DNA of 32,803 nt from Lachnospiraceae bacterium (GCA_017889125.1 JAGHER010000080.1:1-32803); one strand, 5' to 3'; positions 26,967 to 32,803 are shown, counted from the stretch's first letter. Notes: generated from the sequence alone by a model not told the origin. Made by a program: numbers and translations.

Positions 26967-26993
26967 GAGACTGTACAGAAATTGTGCAGTCTC
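26967..26993 (+). terminator. Hairpin between pflB and pflA, possible terminator
   Basis: GAGACTG (26967-26973) and CAGTCTC (26987-26993) form a 7-bp stem, extended inward by ACA/TGT after one mismatch. Only GCTTATG follows, with no T tract, so it may reduce read-through or protect the pflB message instead of acting as a full terminator. Confidence 0.4.
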
Positions 26994-27078
26994 TGCTTAT
27001 GTGCGGAAATACAGTCATGGAAGAGCCTGCTTTGGCGGCTGGCGTGGAAAGGAAGGCAGGAAAAGTCGCGCTTTGGAC

Positions 27079-27108
27079 TTGACGAAAATGGGCTGGCTGT
27101 ATTATAGT
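27079..27108 (+). promoter_or_regulatory. Sigma-A promoter of pflA
   Basis: TTGACG (27079-27084) and TATAGT (27103-27108) with 18-base spacing lie 38 bases before the pflA start. This would allow the activating enzyme to be made separately from pflB. Confidence 0.7.
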
Positions 27109-27146
27109 AGGGCAGTAGGATTTGCGCAAAGGAGAAGGAGTGGCAG

Positions 27147-27917
27147 ATGGAAGCAGGGAAGAAGAGTGCAGTTGGTTTTATCCATTCGGTAGAAAGCTTT
27201 GGCTCTGTGGATGGGCCGGGGGTGCGGTACGTGATTTTTATGCAGGGCTGCCGTCTTCGGTGCCAGTTCTGTCATAATCCGGATACCTGGAACCGTCACG
27301 GAGGCGAGCCGGTGACGGCAGAAGAGCTTTTTGAGCAGGCGATGAAATATAAAACCTACTGGGGGAAAAAGGGCGGGATTACCGTCAGCGGAGGCGAGCC
27401 TCTGCTGCAGATGGATTTCCTTATGGAATTGTTTTCCCGGGCAAAGGAGGAAGGGGTGCACACCTGCATTGATACGGCAGGACAGCCTTTTTCCAGGCAG
27501 GAGCCCTTTTTCGGAAAGTTTCGGAAGCTGATGGATATGACGGATCTATTCCTTCTGGATATCAAGCATATGGATGCGGAGCAGCATAAGATTCTCACCG
27601 GCGCGCCTAATGAGAATATTCTGGACCTGGCCCGCTATCTGGCGGAGCAGGAAAAGCCGGTATGGATCCGTCATGTGCTGGTACCGGAGCGAAGTGATTA
27701 TGACGAGTATCTGCTTCGGCTGGATGAATTTGTCCGCTCTCTGGGCAATGTGCGCCGCTTCGAGGTGCTTCCCTACCACACGCTGGGGATTTATAAGTGG
27801 GAGGAGCTGCGGATTCCTTATCCGCTGGCCGGCATTGACCCTCCGGCAAAGGAGCGGGTGGCGTATGTGAATAAGCTGCTGCACACGGATGCGTATAGAG
27901 GGTATCTGGAGGATTAA
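27147..27917 (+). CDS. pflA: Pyruvate formate-lyase activating enzyme (radical SAM)
   Basis: The 256-residue enzyme uses S-adenosylmethionine and a 4Fe-4S cluster to make the glycyl radical on PflB. The cluster motif is C35-R-L-R-C39-Q-F-C42-H. T-V-S-G-G-E-P-L-L is the SAM-binding segment, and D-L-F-L-L-D-I-K-H and V-L-P-Y-H-T-L-G also match the family. Length is typical (about 245-260), with no extra ferredoxin domain, which separates it from diol-dehydratase activases. AAGGAG precedes the ATG. A strong terminator follows. Confidence 0.97.
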   Translation: MEAGKKSAVGFIHSVESFGSVDGPGVRYVIFMQGCRLRCQFCHNPDTWNRHGGEPVTAEELFEQAMKYKTYWGKKGGITVSGGEPLLQMDFLMELFSRAKEEGVHTCIDTAGQPFSRQEPFFGKFRKLMDMTDLFLLDIKHMDAEQHKILTGAPNENILDLARYLAEQEKPVWIRHVLVPERSDYDEYLLRLDEFVRSLGNVRRFEVLPYHTLGIYKWEELRIPYPLAGIDPPAKERVAYVNKLLHTDAYRGYLED

Positions 27918-27962
27918 GGTGGCTGAACCCCAAAACCGCTGTTACCATAATGACAAAGGTAT

Positions 27963-28016
27963 GGCTGATGACTTCTGCAGGATATTGCTGCGGGGGTTAT
28001 CAGCCTTTTTGTTTTT
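27963..28016 (+). terminator. Intrinsic terminator of pflA
   Basis: GGCTGAT (27963-27969) and ATCAGCC (27999-28005) form the stem, and TTTTTGTTTTT follows at once. The loop is long (29 bases) but can fold further around TGCAG/CTGCG. Confidence 0.75.
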
Positions 28017-28067
28017 GGGCGTTTTGTTTTTGCGCTGCTTGTGCCGTGGATTTAATAGAATAAGGAC

Positions 28068-28096
28068 TTGACATATAATATTATATGATATATAGT
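28068..28096 (+). promoter_or_regulatory. Promoter of the PadR operon with embedded palindrome
   Basis: TTGACA (28068-28073) and TATAGT (28091-28096) have 17-base spacing, nearly the sigma-A consensus. A perfect 16-bp palindrome, CATATAATATTATATG, occupies 28072-28087, overlapping the -35 and most of the spacer. A repressor bound there would block polymerase, and PadR, encoded first in the operon, is the obvious candidate. Confidence 0.8.
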
Positions 28097-28109
28097 ATTG
28101 ATAAAGAAA

Positions 28110-28132
28110 TATATTATACAAAATATAATATA
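28110..28132 (+). promoter_or_regulatory. Second candidate PadR operator
   Basis: TATATTATA (28110-28118) and TATAATATA (28124-28132) are a perfect 9-bp inverted repeat with a five-base spacer, just downstream of the expected transcription start. The pair of palindromes on both sides of the start suits autoregulation by a PadR dimer. Confidence 0.55.
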
Positions 28133-28205
28133 GAGAGTCAAATAATATTGCTCTAAGGCAAAGATGCTAAGGGCAAAAGGCGTTTTGGAAAGAAGAGGTG
28201 AGGAT

Positions 28206-28526
28206 ATGGTCTTTAACACGGGAGCAGCCCTTTTGGATGCGGTGGTTCTGGCGATTGTGTCCAGAGACGCGGAGGGGACTTACGGGTATCGAATTACCCA
28301 GGATGTGCGGGCTGTGATTGAGATTTCCGAGTCCACACTGTATCCGGTGCTGCGGAGGCTGCAGAAGGATGAATGTCTGGAGGTTTACGATCAGGCCATA
28401 GACGGAAGGAACCGGCGCTACTATAAGATCACCGAGCGCGGCAGAGTGCAGCTGAATCTGTACCGCAGCGAATGGGGAAATTATTCACGGAAGATATCCC
28501 GAATTTTCGAGGAGGCCAGGGTATGA
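28206..28526 (+). CDS. PadR-family transcriptional regulator
   Basis: The 106-residue protein begins MVFNTGAALLDAVVLAIVS. It is a short PadR: a winged helix whose core is G-T-Y-G-Y-R-I-T-Q-D, then S-E-S-T-L-Y-P-V-L-R-R-L-Q-K, and a wing containing D-G-R-N-R-R-Y-Y-K-I-T-E-R-G. These are diagnostic for the family. The ATG at 28206 follows GAGGTGAGG; an upstream in-frame start would add 14 residues but lacks a site. It ends in an ATGA overlap with the DUF1700 gene. Members of this layout repress their own operon and let go under envelope stress or antimicrobial signals. The inducer is unknown here. Confidence 0.93.
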   Translation: MVFNTGAALLDAVVLAIVSRDAEGTYGYRITQDVRAVIEISESTLYPVLRRLQKDECLEVYDQAIDGRNRRYYKITERGRVQLNLYRSEWGNYSRKISRIFEEARV

Positions 28527-29533
28527 GAAAAGAGGAATTTATGAGAGAGCTGGAATATCTTCTGCAGGATATTCCAGATGAGGAAAAGGAGGATGCCGTG
28601 GCCTACTACCGGGACTACTTAGAGGAGGCAGGCCCGGAGAATGAGGAGGCGGTAATCCGGGATTTTGGAAGCCCGGAGCGGATTGCGGCGATGATCCGGT
28701 GTGATATCAATGGGACGCTGGAGGAAGGCGGAAGCTTCACTGATCAGGGATATGAGGATGAGCGGTTCAGAGATCCTAATTATCAGATTGTAAAGCGGAT
28801 GGATCTGCCGGAGGAGAATGGCGGAAATGCTGCTGGCGGTCAGGCTGGTACTGGCGGAGTCTATGGCAGCGAAGGGGAAAATGGCGGCGGCTGGAGCCAG
28901 CAGCAGAGCGGTTCGGGAAGGGGCCATGGCAGCAGTGGATATGGAAGCGGCTATGGAGCCAGCCGTGGCACCAATGGAAACTCCAGCGGGTATCGCGGCA
29001 CCAATGGAAACTCTAGTAGGAGCAGCAGCGGAAATGGCCAGGGCAGCAATTATGGCGGCGGCTACAGCAGCGGCTACGGCACAGGCTGGACCAATACTGC
29101 TGGTTCTGCTGCCCAGGGAAATCAGGGAAAACCTGCAGGCCGCAAATGGGAGTGGTGGCAGATTGCCGGTATTGCGATTTTAATCTGCCTGGCAGCGCCC
29201 ATGGCGCTTACTGCGGCCCTGGGAATCGGAGGCGGTCTTGTGGGAATTCTGGCGGCCCTTCTGGGGGTGCTGGCGGCAGTGACCATTGCTCTGGCGGCCT
29301 GTGTCTTTGCGCTGATTTTAATGGGAATTGCGTTTATCGGCGTGGGGATCGCCCATATGACCGTTCCTCTTCAGGGATTTATGTTCCTGGGGGCGGGGAT
29401 TGGCGTCCTGGGCCTGGGAATCCTTGGCCTGTCCCTCTGCGGGCTTTATTACGGCCGGTTTCTGCCCTGGCTTTGCCGCAGTGTGGTAAACAGCATCAGC
29501 AAGGCGCTGCATAGAGGAGGGAAGAAGGCATGA
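28523..29533 (+). CDS. DUF1700 (HAAS) membrane protein with long Gly/Ser/Asn linker
   Basis: The 336-residue protein has an N-terminal HAAS domain at about 1-75 (MRKEEFMRELEYLLQDIPDE, then YYRDYLEEAG and RDFGSPERIAAMI). A Gly/Ser/Asn/Tyr-rich segment follows at about 95-205, with a 10-residue repeat containing G-T-N-G-N-S-S twice. From 209 on there are four hydrophobic, glycine-rich helices. HAAS proteins pair with PadR regulators and are thought to pass an envelope state to them. The linker is much longer than usual and is coded by near-identical DNA repeats (17 identical bases at 28967 and 28997). The start overlaps the padR stop. Confidence 0.88.
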   Translation: MRKEEFMRELEYLLQDIPDEEKEDAVAYYRDYLEEAGPENEEAVIRDFGSPERIAAMIRCDINGTLEEGGSFTDQGYEDERFRDPNYQIVKRMDLPEENGGNAAGGQAGTGGVYGSEGENGGGWSQQQSGSGRGHGSSGYGSGYGASRGTNGNSSGYRGTNGNSSRSSSGNGQGSNYGGGYSSGYGTGWTNTAGSAAQGNQGKPAGRKWEWWQIAGIAILICLAAPMALTAALGIGGGLVGILAALLGVLAAVTIALAACVFALILMGIAFIGVGIAHMTVPLQGFMFLGAGIGVLGLGILGLSLCGLYYGRFLPWLCRSVVNSISKALHRGGKKA

Positions 29534-30366
29534 AGCATTTTGTACGGAATACCGCAGCTTTAGGAGCGGTTCTCACCATTGTCGGCTTTGGCATGGCTAT
29601 GGGCGCCCAGGCCATGGGCGGAAGATGGGACAATTCATGGTACTGGAAGAAGCCTGTGTTTCTGGGCGTGAGTTGGGGTGAAGATTGGGATTCCATACCG
29701 GCAGATGCTTACCAGGGTGAGGCGGAAGGTGCGGATACGGTGAGCTTTTCCGATGTGGAGGATGTGAAAATTTCCCTGGGAGCAGGTGAGATTATCTGGA
29801 AAACTGGAGAGGGGGATTCCATCCTGGTTAAGGTGGATGGCCGGGCAGAACTGCCGAACCGGTGCCAGGTTTATGAAGAGGATAAAGAACTGGTAATCCG
29901 GCTGAAGGGCCGGAATAACCGGGGCGTTAAGGCAGAGATTACAGTGCCTGAGGGAAGCCGGTTTTCGGATGTGGAGATTGAAGTGGGGGCAGGTACCATC
30001 CAGGCGGCGGAGCTGCTCTGCGGCAGTCTGGATGTGGAACTGGCGGCCGGAAGCGCGGAATTTTTCCAGTGCGAGGCAGAGGAGAGCACATTTTCCTGTG
30101 CCGCAGGAGAGATCCGCTATCAGGGAAAACTTGCCGGAGGCACAGAGGCTAACTGTGCCGCAGGATCCATCGAATTTATCCTGGATCAGAAAAAAGAGGA
30201 TTTTAACTATGAAATTGACGCTGCCGGTGGTATGATTGAAATTGGCGGAGTGGAATATTCCGGCATTGCCGCAAGAGATACGGTGAGCAGCGGTGCTCCC
30301 TATTCGCTGGATCTGAGCACGGCAGCCGGAAGTATTCAGGTAGAATTTTTAGGAGGTGACCTGTGA
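29530..30366 (+). CDS. DUF4097 beta-helix envelope protein
   Basis: The 278-residue protein has one N-terminal helix (about 8-28) and then a repetitive beta-rich domain. Strands V-K-I-S-L-G-A-G-E-I, V-E-I-E-V-G-A-G-T-I, V-E-L-A-A-G-S-A-E-F and S-C-A-A-G-E-I succeed one another, each with G/A-A-G at the turn. This is the DUF4097 pattern found beside PadR/DUF1700 genes. The start overlaps the previous stop (ATGA) and its stop overlaps the pspC ATG (TGATG). The function is not settled; a surface sensor or adhesin-like scaffold is possible. Confidence 0.88.
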   Translation: MKHFVRNTAALGAVLTIVGFGMAMGAQAMGGRWDNSWYWKKPVFLGVSWGEDWDSIPADAYQGEAEGADTVSFSDVEDVKISLGAGEIIWKTGEGDSILVKVDGRAELPNRCQVYEEDKELVIRLKGRNNRGVKAEITVPEGSRFSDVEIEVGAGTIQAAELLCGSLDVELAAGSAEFFQCEAEESTFSCAAGEIRYQGKLAGGTEANCAAGSIEFILDQKKEDFNYEIDAAGGMIEIGGVEYSGIAARDTVSSGAPYSLDLSTAAGSIQVEFLGGDL

Positions 30367-30563
30367 TGAATGGAAAAAAGCTGTACCGTTCCAACCGGGA
30401 TAAGATGCTCTTAGGCGTGTGCGGAGGAATGGGTGAATATTTTGAGGTGGACCCGACGCTGATCCGTCTGGGTGTGGCTCTGTTGACCATGTTCAGCTGC
30501 GGAACTATGCTTTTGGCCTACTTTATTGCGGCGATTATTATTCCCCAGGACCCGGTGCTGTAG
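30366..30563 (+). CDS. PspC-domain membrane protein
   Basis: The 65-residue protein is a minimal PspC domain: K-L-Y-R-S-N-R-D-K-M-L-L-G-V-C-G-G-M-G-E-Y-F, then D-P-T-L-I-R-L and one to two hydrophobic helices ending in I-I-I-P-Q-D-P. AGGAGGTG lies 7 bases before the ATG at 30366; a GTG three bases earlier is in frame. PspC proteins act in envelope stress responses. It closes the four-gene operon. Confidence 0.92.
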   Translation: MNGKKLYRSNRDKMLLGVCGGMGEYFEVDPTLIRLGVALLTMFSCGTMLLAYFIAAIIIPQDPVL

Positions 30564-30580
30564 GAATGCTGCTGAGACGC

Positions 30581-30632
30581 CTGGGATTTAGGATGCCTTG
30601 TATTGGGAAGCCTCGGGTTTAGGATGCCTTGT
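30581..30632 (+). repeat. Two tandem copies of a 31-bp unit
   Basis: TTTAGGATGCCTTGT occurs at 30587-30601 and at 30618-30632, and the similarity reaches back six bases with two changes, giving a 31-base period. It lies just after the pspC stop and has no evident coding role. Confidence 0.6.
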
Positions 30633-30700
30633 GCGGAGATATCTTAAAGAAGGCGGAAAAGCAGGCCTGGGGTATAAGGGGCAGAAAAAGGGGCACACTC

Positions 30701-30734
30701 TTAAGGAAAGCGGATTAAATCACCGTTTCCTTAA
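30701..30734. repeat. REP-like intergenic palindrome, copy C
   Basis: TTAAGGAAA (30701-30709), a one-base bulge, and CGG (30711-30713) pair with CCGTTTCCTTAA (30723-30734) around ATTAAATCA. It is the longest stem of the family in this window and lies between pspC and the spore-protein gene. Confidence 0.65.
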
Positions 30735-30781
30735 TCGATGATGATCTGACGGGATTTTGCAAAAAGGAGTGTGCGAGAGTA

Positions 30782-31006
30782 ATGCCGAAAAGTAAGAAGA
30801 AGGAAAAGGATTCCTTCGACCCTACAAATATGAAGCCGGAAGAGGTTTTGAAGTTTGAGATTGCCTCGGAGCTGGGGCTGGCGGATAAAGTGATAAACGG
30901 AGGCTGGCGGAGCCTGACGGCCAAGGAGAGCGGAAGGATCGGCGGGCTGATTACCAAGAGGAAGAAGGAATTGAAGAAAGAAGCTTTCAGGATGGAAGGA
31001 CAGTGA
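30782..31006 (+). CDS. Alpha/beta-type small acid-soluble spore protein
   Basis: The 74-residue basic protein carries the SASP core: V-L-K-F-E-I-A-S-E-L-G-L, which includes the germination-protease site (cut after Glu before Ile-Ala-Ser-Glu), then G-W-R-S-L-T-A-K-E-S-G-R-I-G-G-L-I-T-K-R. These proteins coat spore DNA and feed germination. A Lys-rich start (MPKSKKKEKDSF) differs from the Bacillus forms but agrees with the Clostridia variants I know. AAAGGAG is 12 bases from the ATG, slightly far. No clear sigma-G promoter was found. A strong terminator follows. Confidence 0.88.
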   Translation: MPKSKKKEKDSFDPTNMKPEEVLKFEIASELGLADKVINGGWRSLTAKESGRIGGLITKRKKELKKEAFRMEGQ

Positions 31007-31027
31007 CCGTTCCTTTATTCTGGCGGG

Positions 31028-31080
31028 AAAAGACGGGAAGGCGGCAGGCTTTACAGCAGGCGCGCATGTCCCGTCTTTTT
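31028..31080. terminator. Terminator after the spore-protein gene
   Basis: AAAAGACGGGA (31028-31038) and TCCCGTCTTTT (31069-31079) pair perfectly and a T run follows, giving a long intrinsic terminator. The A-rich left arm could serve the opposite strand, where the chimeric gene ends at 31142. Confidence 0.7.
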
Positions 31081-31141
31081 CTATAGGTTTCCTTTTTTTA
31101 TGGATTCCGCTGCAAACCCGTGGATGTTCGCAGGAGGGAGT

Positions 31142-31897
31142 TTACTTCGGCACAGCCATAAAGGGATATACCGGCCCTCTTAATTCAAATTCGTAGGTAT
31201 CCCGGTTTACTTTCCCTACAATAGAATCGCTGTCATACAGCTCCATAAGGAATCCGGCCATTTGCCGGGCAGTGTGGTATTTGGGGATGTTCGTCTGATA
31301 ATCAAATTCATTTATGCCCAGGTAATGCAGCTTAAACTCCGTTTCGGTTTCTGCGGGGGCGAGGACCTTTGCCCGAAGCTTTGCGCCGCTTCGGATCAGC
31401 TCCTGGGCTAATCCTTCGGTAAATGCATTGACAAAAAACTTTGTGGAGGTATAGATTACGCCGCGTTCCCCGATAAAATACCCTCCGATAGAGGAAACAT
31501 TGATAATCTGCGCCCCCTCTGTCATCAGATGGTCTTTGGCAAAAAGCGTAGATAAAATGGCCAGGGCTTCCATGTTTACCCGTATCAGGTCGGCGCACTG
31601 TGACCGGGGAAGTTCCCTGGGGATGGCAAGCACGAACCGCCGGGCAAGCTGGGAGTTCCATTGTTTCTCTGCGGCCTCGGCGGCGTTCCATAAGGTGTTG
31701 CGGTCGGCGTACTCCGGCGGGGCGTGAGGGGGAAGCAGGATTTCGGTATGGACGATTTCGCTTTTATGGGAGTAGTATTTCTGCTTCTGGTCGTATTGGG
31801 AAAACAGCCGTTCCCCGCTCTGATAGGCGGCGGACGCAACGGCTGACTGGCGTTTGCTTCGTTGGATAATCTTCACGTCAAAATGCGGGCATGGCAA
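31142..31897 (-). CDS. Chimeric ORF: MobA/MobL relaxase N-terminus fused to short-chain dehydrogenase C-terminus
   Basis: The 251-residue frame joins two unrelated proteins. Residues 1-~105 match the start of MobA/MobL (MOBQ) relaxases: R-S-K-R-Q-S-A-V-A-S-A-A-Y25, where Tyr25 aligns with the nicking tyrosine of IncQ MobA, then Y-Y-S-H-K-S-E-I-V-H-T-E-I. The metal-binding H-x-H segment that should come next is missing. From ~107 on it is a short-chain dehydrogenase: V-N-M-E-A-L, I-I-N-V-S-S-I-G-G, then catalytic Y149-T-S-T-K153. The Rossmann T-G-x-x-x-G-x-G that binds NAD(P) is missing. A TTG start follows AAAGGAGG. Neither half should be active alone in its usual role; the protein may be a dead fusion. 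The junction lies near 31577-31605. Confidence 0.75.
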   Translation of the reverse strand: MPCPHFDVKIIQRSKRQSAVASAAYQSGERLFSQYDQKQKYYSHKSEIVHTEILLPPHAPPEYADRNTLWNAAEAAEKQWNSQLARRFVLAIPRELPRSQCADLIRVNMEALAILSTLFAKDHLMTEGAQIINVSSIGGYFIGERGVIYTSTKFFVNAFTEGLAQELIRSGAKLRAKVLAPAETETEFKLHYLGINEFDYQTNIPKYHTARQMAGFLMELYDSDSIVGKVNRDTYEFELRGPVYPFMAVPK

Positions 31898-32003
31898 GAA
31901 AAAATCCTCCTTTCTCCCGGCGTCCGGGCAAAGAAAAAGCAGGGAACCTAATCAAAGATTTCCTGCTTGGTGGTGCCGCCGGTGGACGGCTGGTATTCAG
32001 TTG

Positions 32004-32029
32004 TAAAAGTTCGGGCCAACGTGGCCCGA
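32004..32029 (-). terminator. Terminator of the small AT-rich gene
   Basis: TCGGGCCA and TGGCCCGA (32011-32018 and 32022-32029) form a perfect 8-bp stem with a three-base loop. On the minus strand it is followed by ACTTTTAC. It lies about 42 bases after the stop of the gene that ends at 32071. Confidence 0.6.
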
Positions 32030-32070
32030 AGGGGGATAACGAAAAAATTCTAATTGCTAATTCCAGATAA

Positions 32071-32388
32071 TCATGGCTCCACAACTATTACAGGTTCTGC
32101 TATAAACACATATTCTTCCTTCATAATCTGGAAACTTATTTCTTTTAATTCTCGTTCGGATTTGTGAGAAAATATTAGTAATACTTGACGCGGAAAGTCA
32201 TTGTATACCTCATCGGCACTGTCACTGTATCGGTCTATAACAGCTTGCACGGCTTGTATAGGCGTATCTTTTTCAAAAGTTATAGAAATTCCATTATAAT
32301 AAGTCTTATTAGACGTTGAAATTACTGCTATGATAAGAATAAACAAAATAGCCACTCCTGCTATGCCTAATATATATTGCTTCTTCAT
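32071..32388 (-). CDS. Uncharacterised small membrane-anchored protein (AT-rich cargo)
   Basis: The 105-residue protein has one N-terminal helix (YILGIAGVAILFILIIAVIST) and then a ~80-residue domain outside the membrane (TYYNGISITFEKDTPIQAVQ and so on). I do not recognise it. It has a good AGGAGGG site on the minus strand. Its bases are much richer in A and T than the genes to its left, which points to recent transfer as cargo of the mobile element. It sits between the relaxase start and the oriT-like cluster, on the relaxase strand. Confidence 0.7.
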   Translation of the reverse strand: MKKQYILGIAGVAILFILIIAVISTSNKTYYNGISITFEKDTPIQAVQAVIDRYSDSADEVYNDFPRQVLLIFSHKSERELKEISFQIMKEEYVFIAEPVIVVEP

Positions 32389-32689
32389 TAACAGCCCTCC
32401 TAATCTAAGTTATTGTTTTTCTTATTATATCTTATTTAATAAAGAAAATATAGCTGGCTTTTCTTAAAACTTGCTGACCGAAAACAGCTTGCAGCGCAAG
32501 GTGTTTCCGGGCGGCAAGTCCACAAAGGGGTAGCTGGCGCAAGCCAGCGCAGGGGTGCAAAACGTCCAGTGGACGTTTGCCCTGCACCGACCGAAGCGGA
32601 GCGGAGACGGGGTAGCTTCTCCTGTGGGGATTTGGCGCGGATTGAAAATCGGCGGAAAATCCTTAGCCGTCTGCAAGACGCCCCCGGCA
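32389..32689. other. Non-coding hairpin-rich region before oriT
   Basis: No gene is supported here. GCTGGC-gcaa-GCCAGC (32533-32548) is a perfect tetraloop hairpin. Next, GGTGCA (32554-32559), ACGTCC (32562-32567), GGACGT (32571-32576) and TGCACC (32583-32588) build a second, nested hairpin. Such structures commonly flank the transfer origins and replication genes of mobile elements. AT-rich sequence before 32460 likely holds the promoter for the small gene. Confidence 0.5.
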
Positions 32690-32780
32690 GGGCGCAACGC
32701 ACCGGCTCGACCGGTGTATAGTTGCGCCCTATCCGAGTTCTGGGATAGGGCGCATTATCCGAGATATTCAACTATCCGAG
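32690..32780. other. Putative oriT: nested inverted repeats and iterated TATCCGAG
   Basis: GGGCGCAAC (32690-32698) pairs with GTTGCGCCC (32721-32729). Inside it, CACCGG (32700-32705) pairs with CCGGTG (32711-32716). TGCGCCCTATCC (32723-32734) pairs with GGATAGGGCGCA (32743-32754), a perfect 12-bp repeat. TATCCGAG recurs at 32730, 32756 and 32773. The stretch ACCGGTG-TATA-GTTGCGCCCT resembles the IncQ/MOBQ nick region, where an inverted repeat is followed by TAAGTGCGCCCT. The relaxase fragment nearby belongs to the same family, which supports the call. Confidence 0.6.
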
Positions 32781-32803
32781 GAAATTTTCAAATAGTGGCT
32801 ATA

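Larger units (their letters stand above)
31577..32803. mobile_element. Remnant of an integrative mobilizable element
   Basis: The relaxase start, an oriT-like repeat cluster and an AT-rich passenger gene lie together, and the part of the relaxase beyond residue ~105 is lost by fusion to a dehydrogenase. The left limit is set by the fusion point. The right limit is outside the window. No integrase or mobilization accessory gene is visible. Confidence 0.6.

Noticed and set aside
27889-28071. Short + strand frame after pflA
   Set aside because: It covers the pflA end and the terminator and has no ribosome binding site.
30671-30700. Possible sigma-G promoter before the spore-protein gene
   Set aside because: GTATA could be a -35, but no acceptable CATnnTA lies at the right distance.
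31878-32084. Minus-strand frame of 68 codons before the relaxase
   Set aside because: A different frame there reads a more protein-like tail. This one has no site and overlaps the relaxase start.
32436-32771. Minus-strand frame through the oriT-like region
   Set aside because: It runs across several perfect inverted repeats, has no good ribosome binding site, and its product is Arg/Pro-rich without a recognisable pattern.
1-32803. CRISPR array, prophage, rRNA or tRNA genes
   Set aside because: No regularly spaced repeats, phage structural genes or cloverleaf structures were seen when reading both strands. A tRNA scan was not possible here.

Overview
The window looks like the chromosome of a spore-forming, fermentative Gram-positive anaerobe of the Clostridia, most likely a GC-rich member of the Lachnospiraceae. 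The grounds are strong AGGAGG-type ribosome binding sites, pyruvate formate-lyase with its activating enzyme, a diadenylate cyclase/YbbR pair next to HPr and enzyme I of the PTS, an alpha/beta-type small acid-soluble spore protein, and no outer-membrane genes. The family assignment is an inference from gene content; nothing in the window fixes the species.

Region 1 (1-13657) is a carbohydrate locus. A divergent MFS transporter, cut by the window edge, precedes an operon on the + strand. The operon holds two CUT1-type ABC permeases, a sugar-binding lipoprotein, a large unassigned protein that looks like an (alpha/alpha)-toroid enzyme, a GH28-like beta-helix hydrolase, a GH105 unsaturated glycuronyl hydrolase, a second toroid-plus-beta-sandwich protein and a ROK sugar kinase. 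A convergent AraC regulator and a divergent TIM-barrel sugar isomerase/epimerase follow. Together they look like import and cytoplasmic breakdown of pectin-type oligosaccharides, probably from rhamnogalacturonan. No transporter ATPase is present, so a shared MsmX-type ATPase elsewhere is expected. A strong terminator-like hairpin sits between the binding-protein gene and the enzymes.

Region 2 (13750-17188) is a three-gene MacAB-like exporter: membrane-fusion adaptor, ATPase and MacB/FtsX permease. The adaptor has an unusual Gln- and Lys-rich cytoplasmic extension. Region 3 (17425-24443) is a tightly packed run of two uncharacterised membrane proteins, cdaA, cdaR, ptsH, ptsI and a Wzy-like polymerase, which puts c-di-AMP synthesis and the general PTS proteins in one apparent transcription unit. 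Region 4 (24502-27917) is pflB-pflA, with a consensus promoter and a candidate Rex operator before pflB and a separate promoter before pflA.

Region 5 (28068-30563) is a PadR, DUF1700, DUF4097 and PspC envelope-stress-type operon whose genes overlap end to start, behind a very AT-rich promoter with two near-perfect palindromes. A spore protein gene follows. Region 6 (31142-32803) is the remnant of a mobilizable element. The first ~100 residues of a MobA/MobL (MOBQ) relaxase are fused in frame to the C-terminal two thirds of a short-chain dehydrogenase, and an oriT-like cluster of nested inverted repeats lies at the right edge.

Four intergenic spots (11708, 12730, 26913, 30701) carry variants of one 30-35 bp palindrome with arms of the GGAAACG/CGTTTCC type and a CTGATTAAA-like centre. 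This appears to be a dispersed REP-like repeat family. No tRNA, rRNA, CRISPR array or intact transposase was seen.
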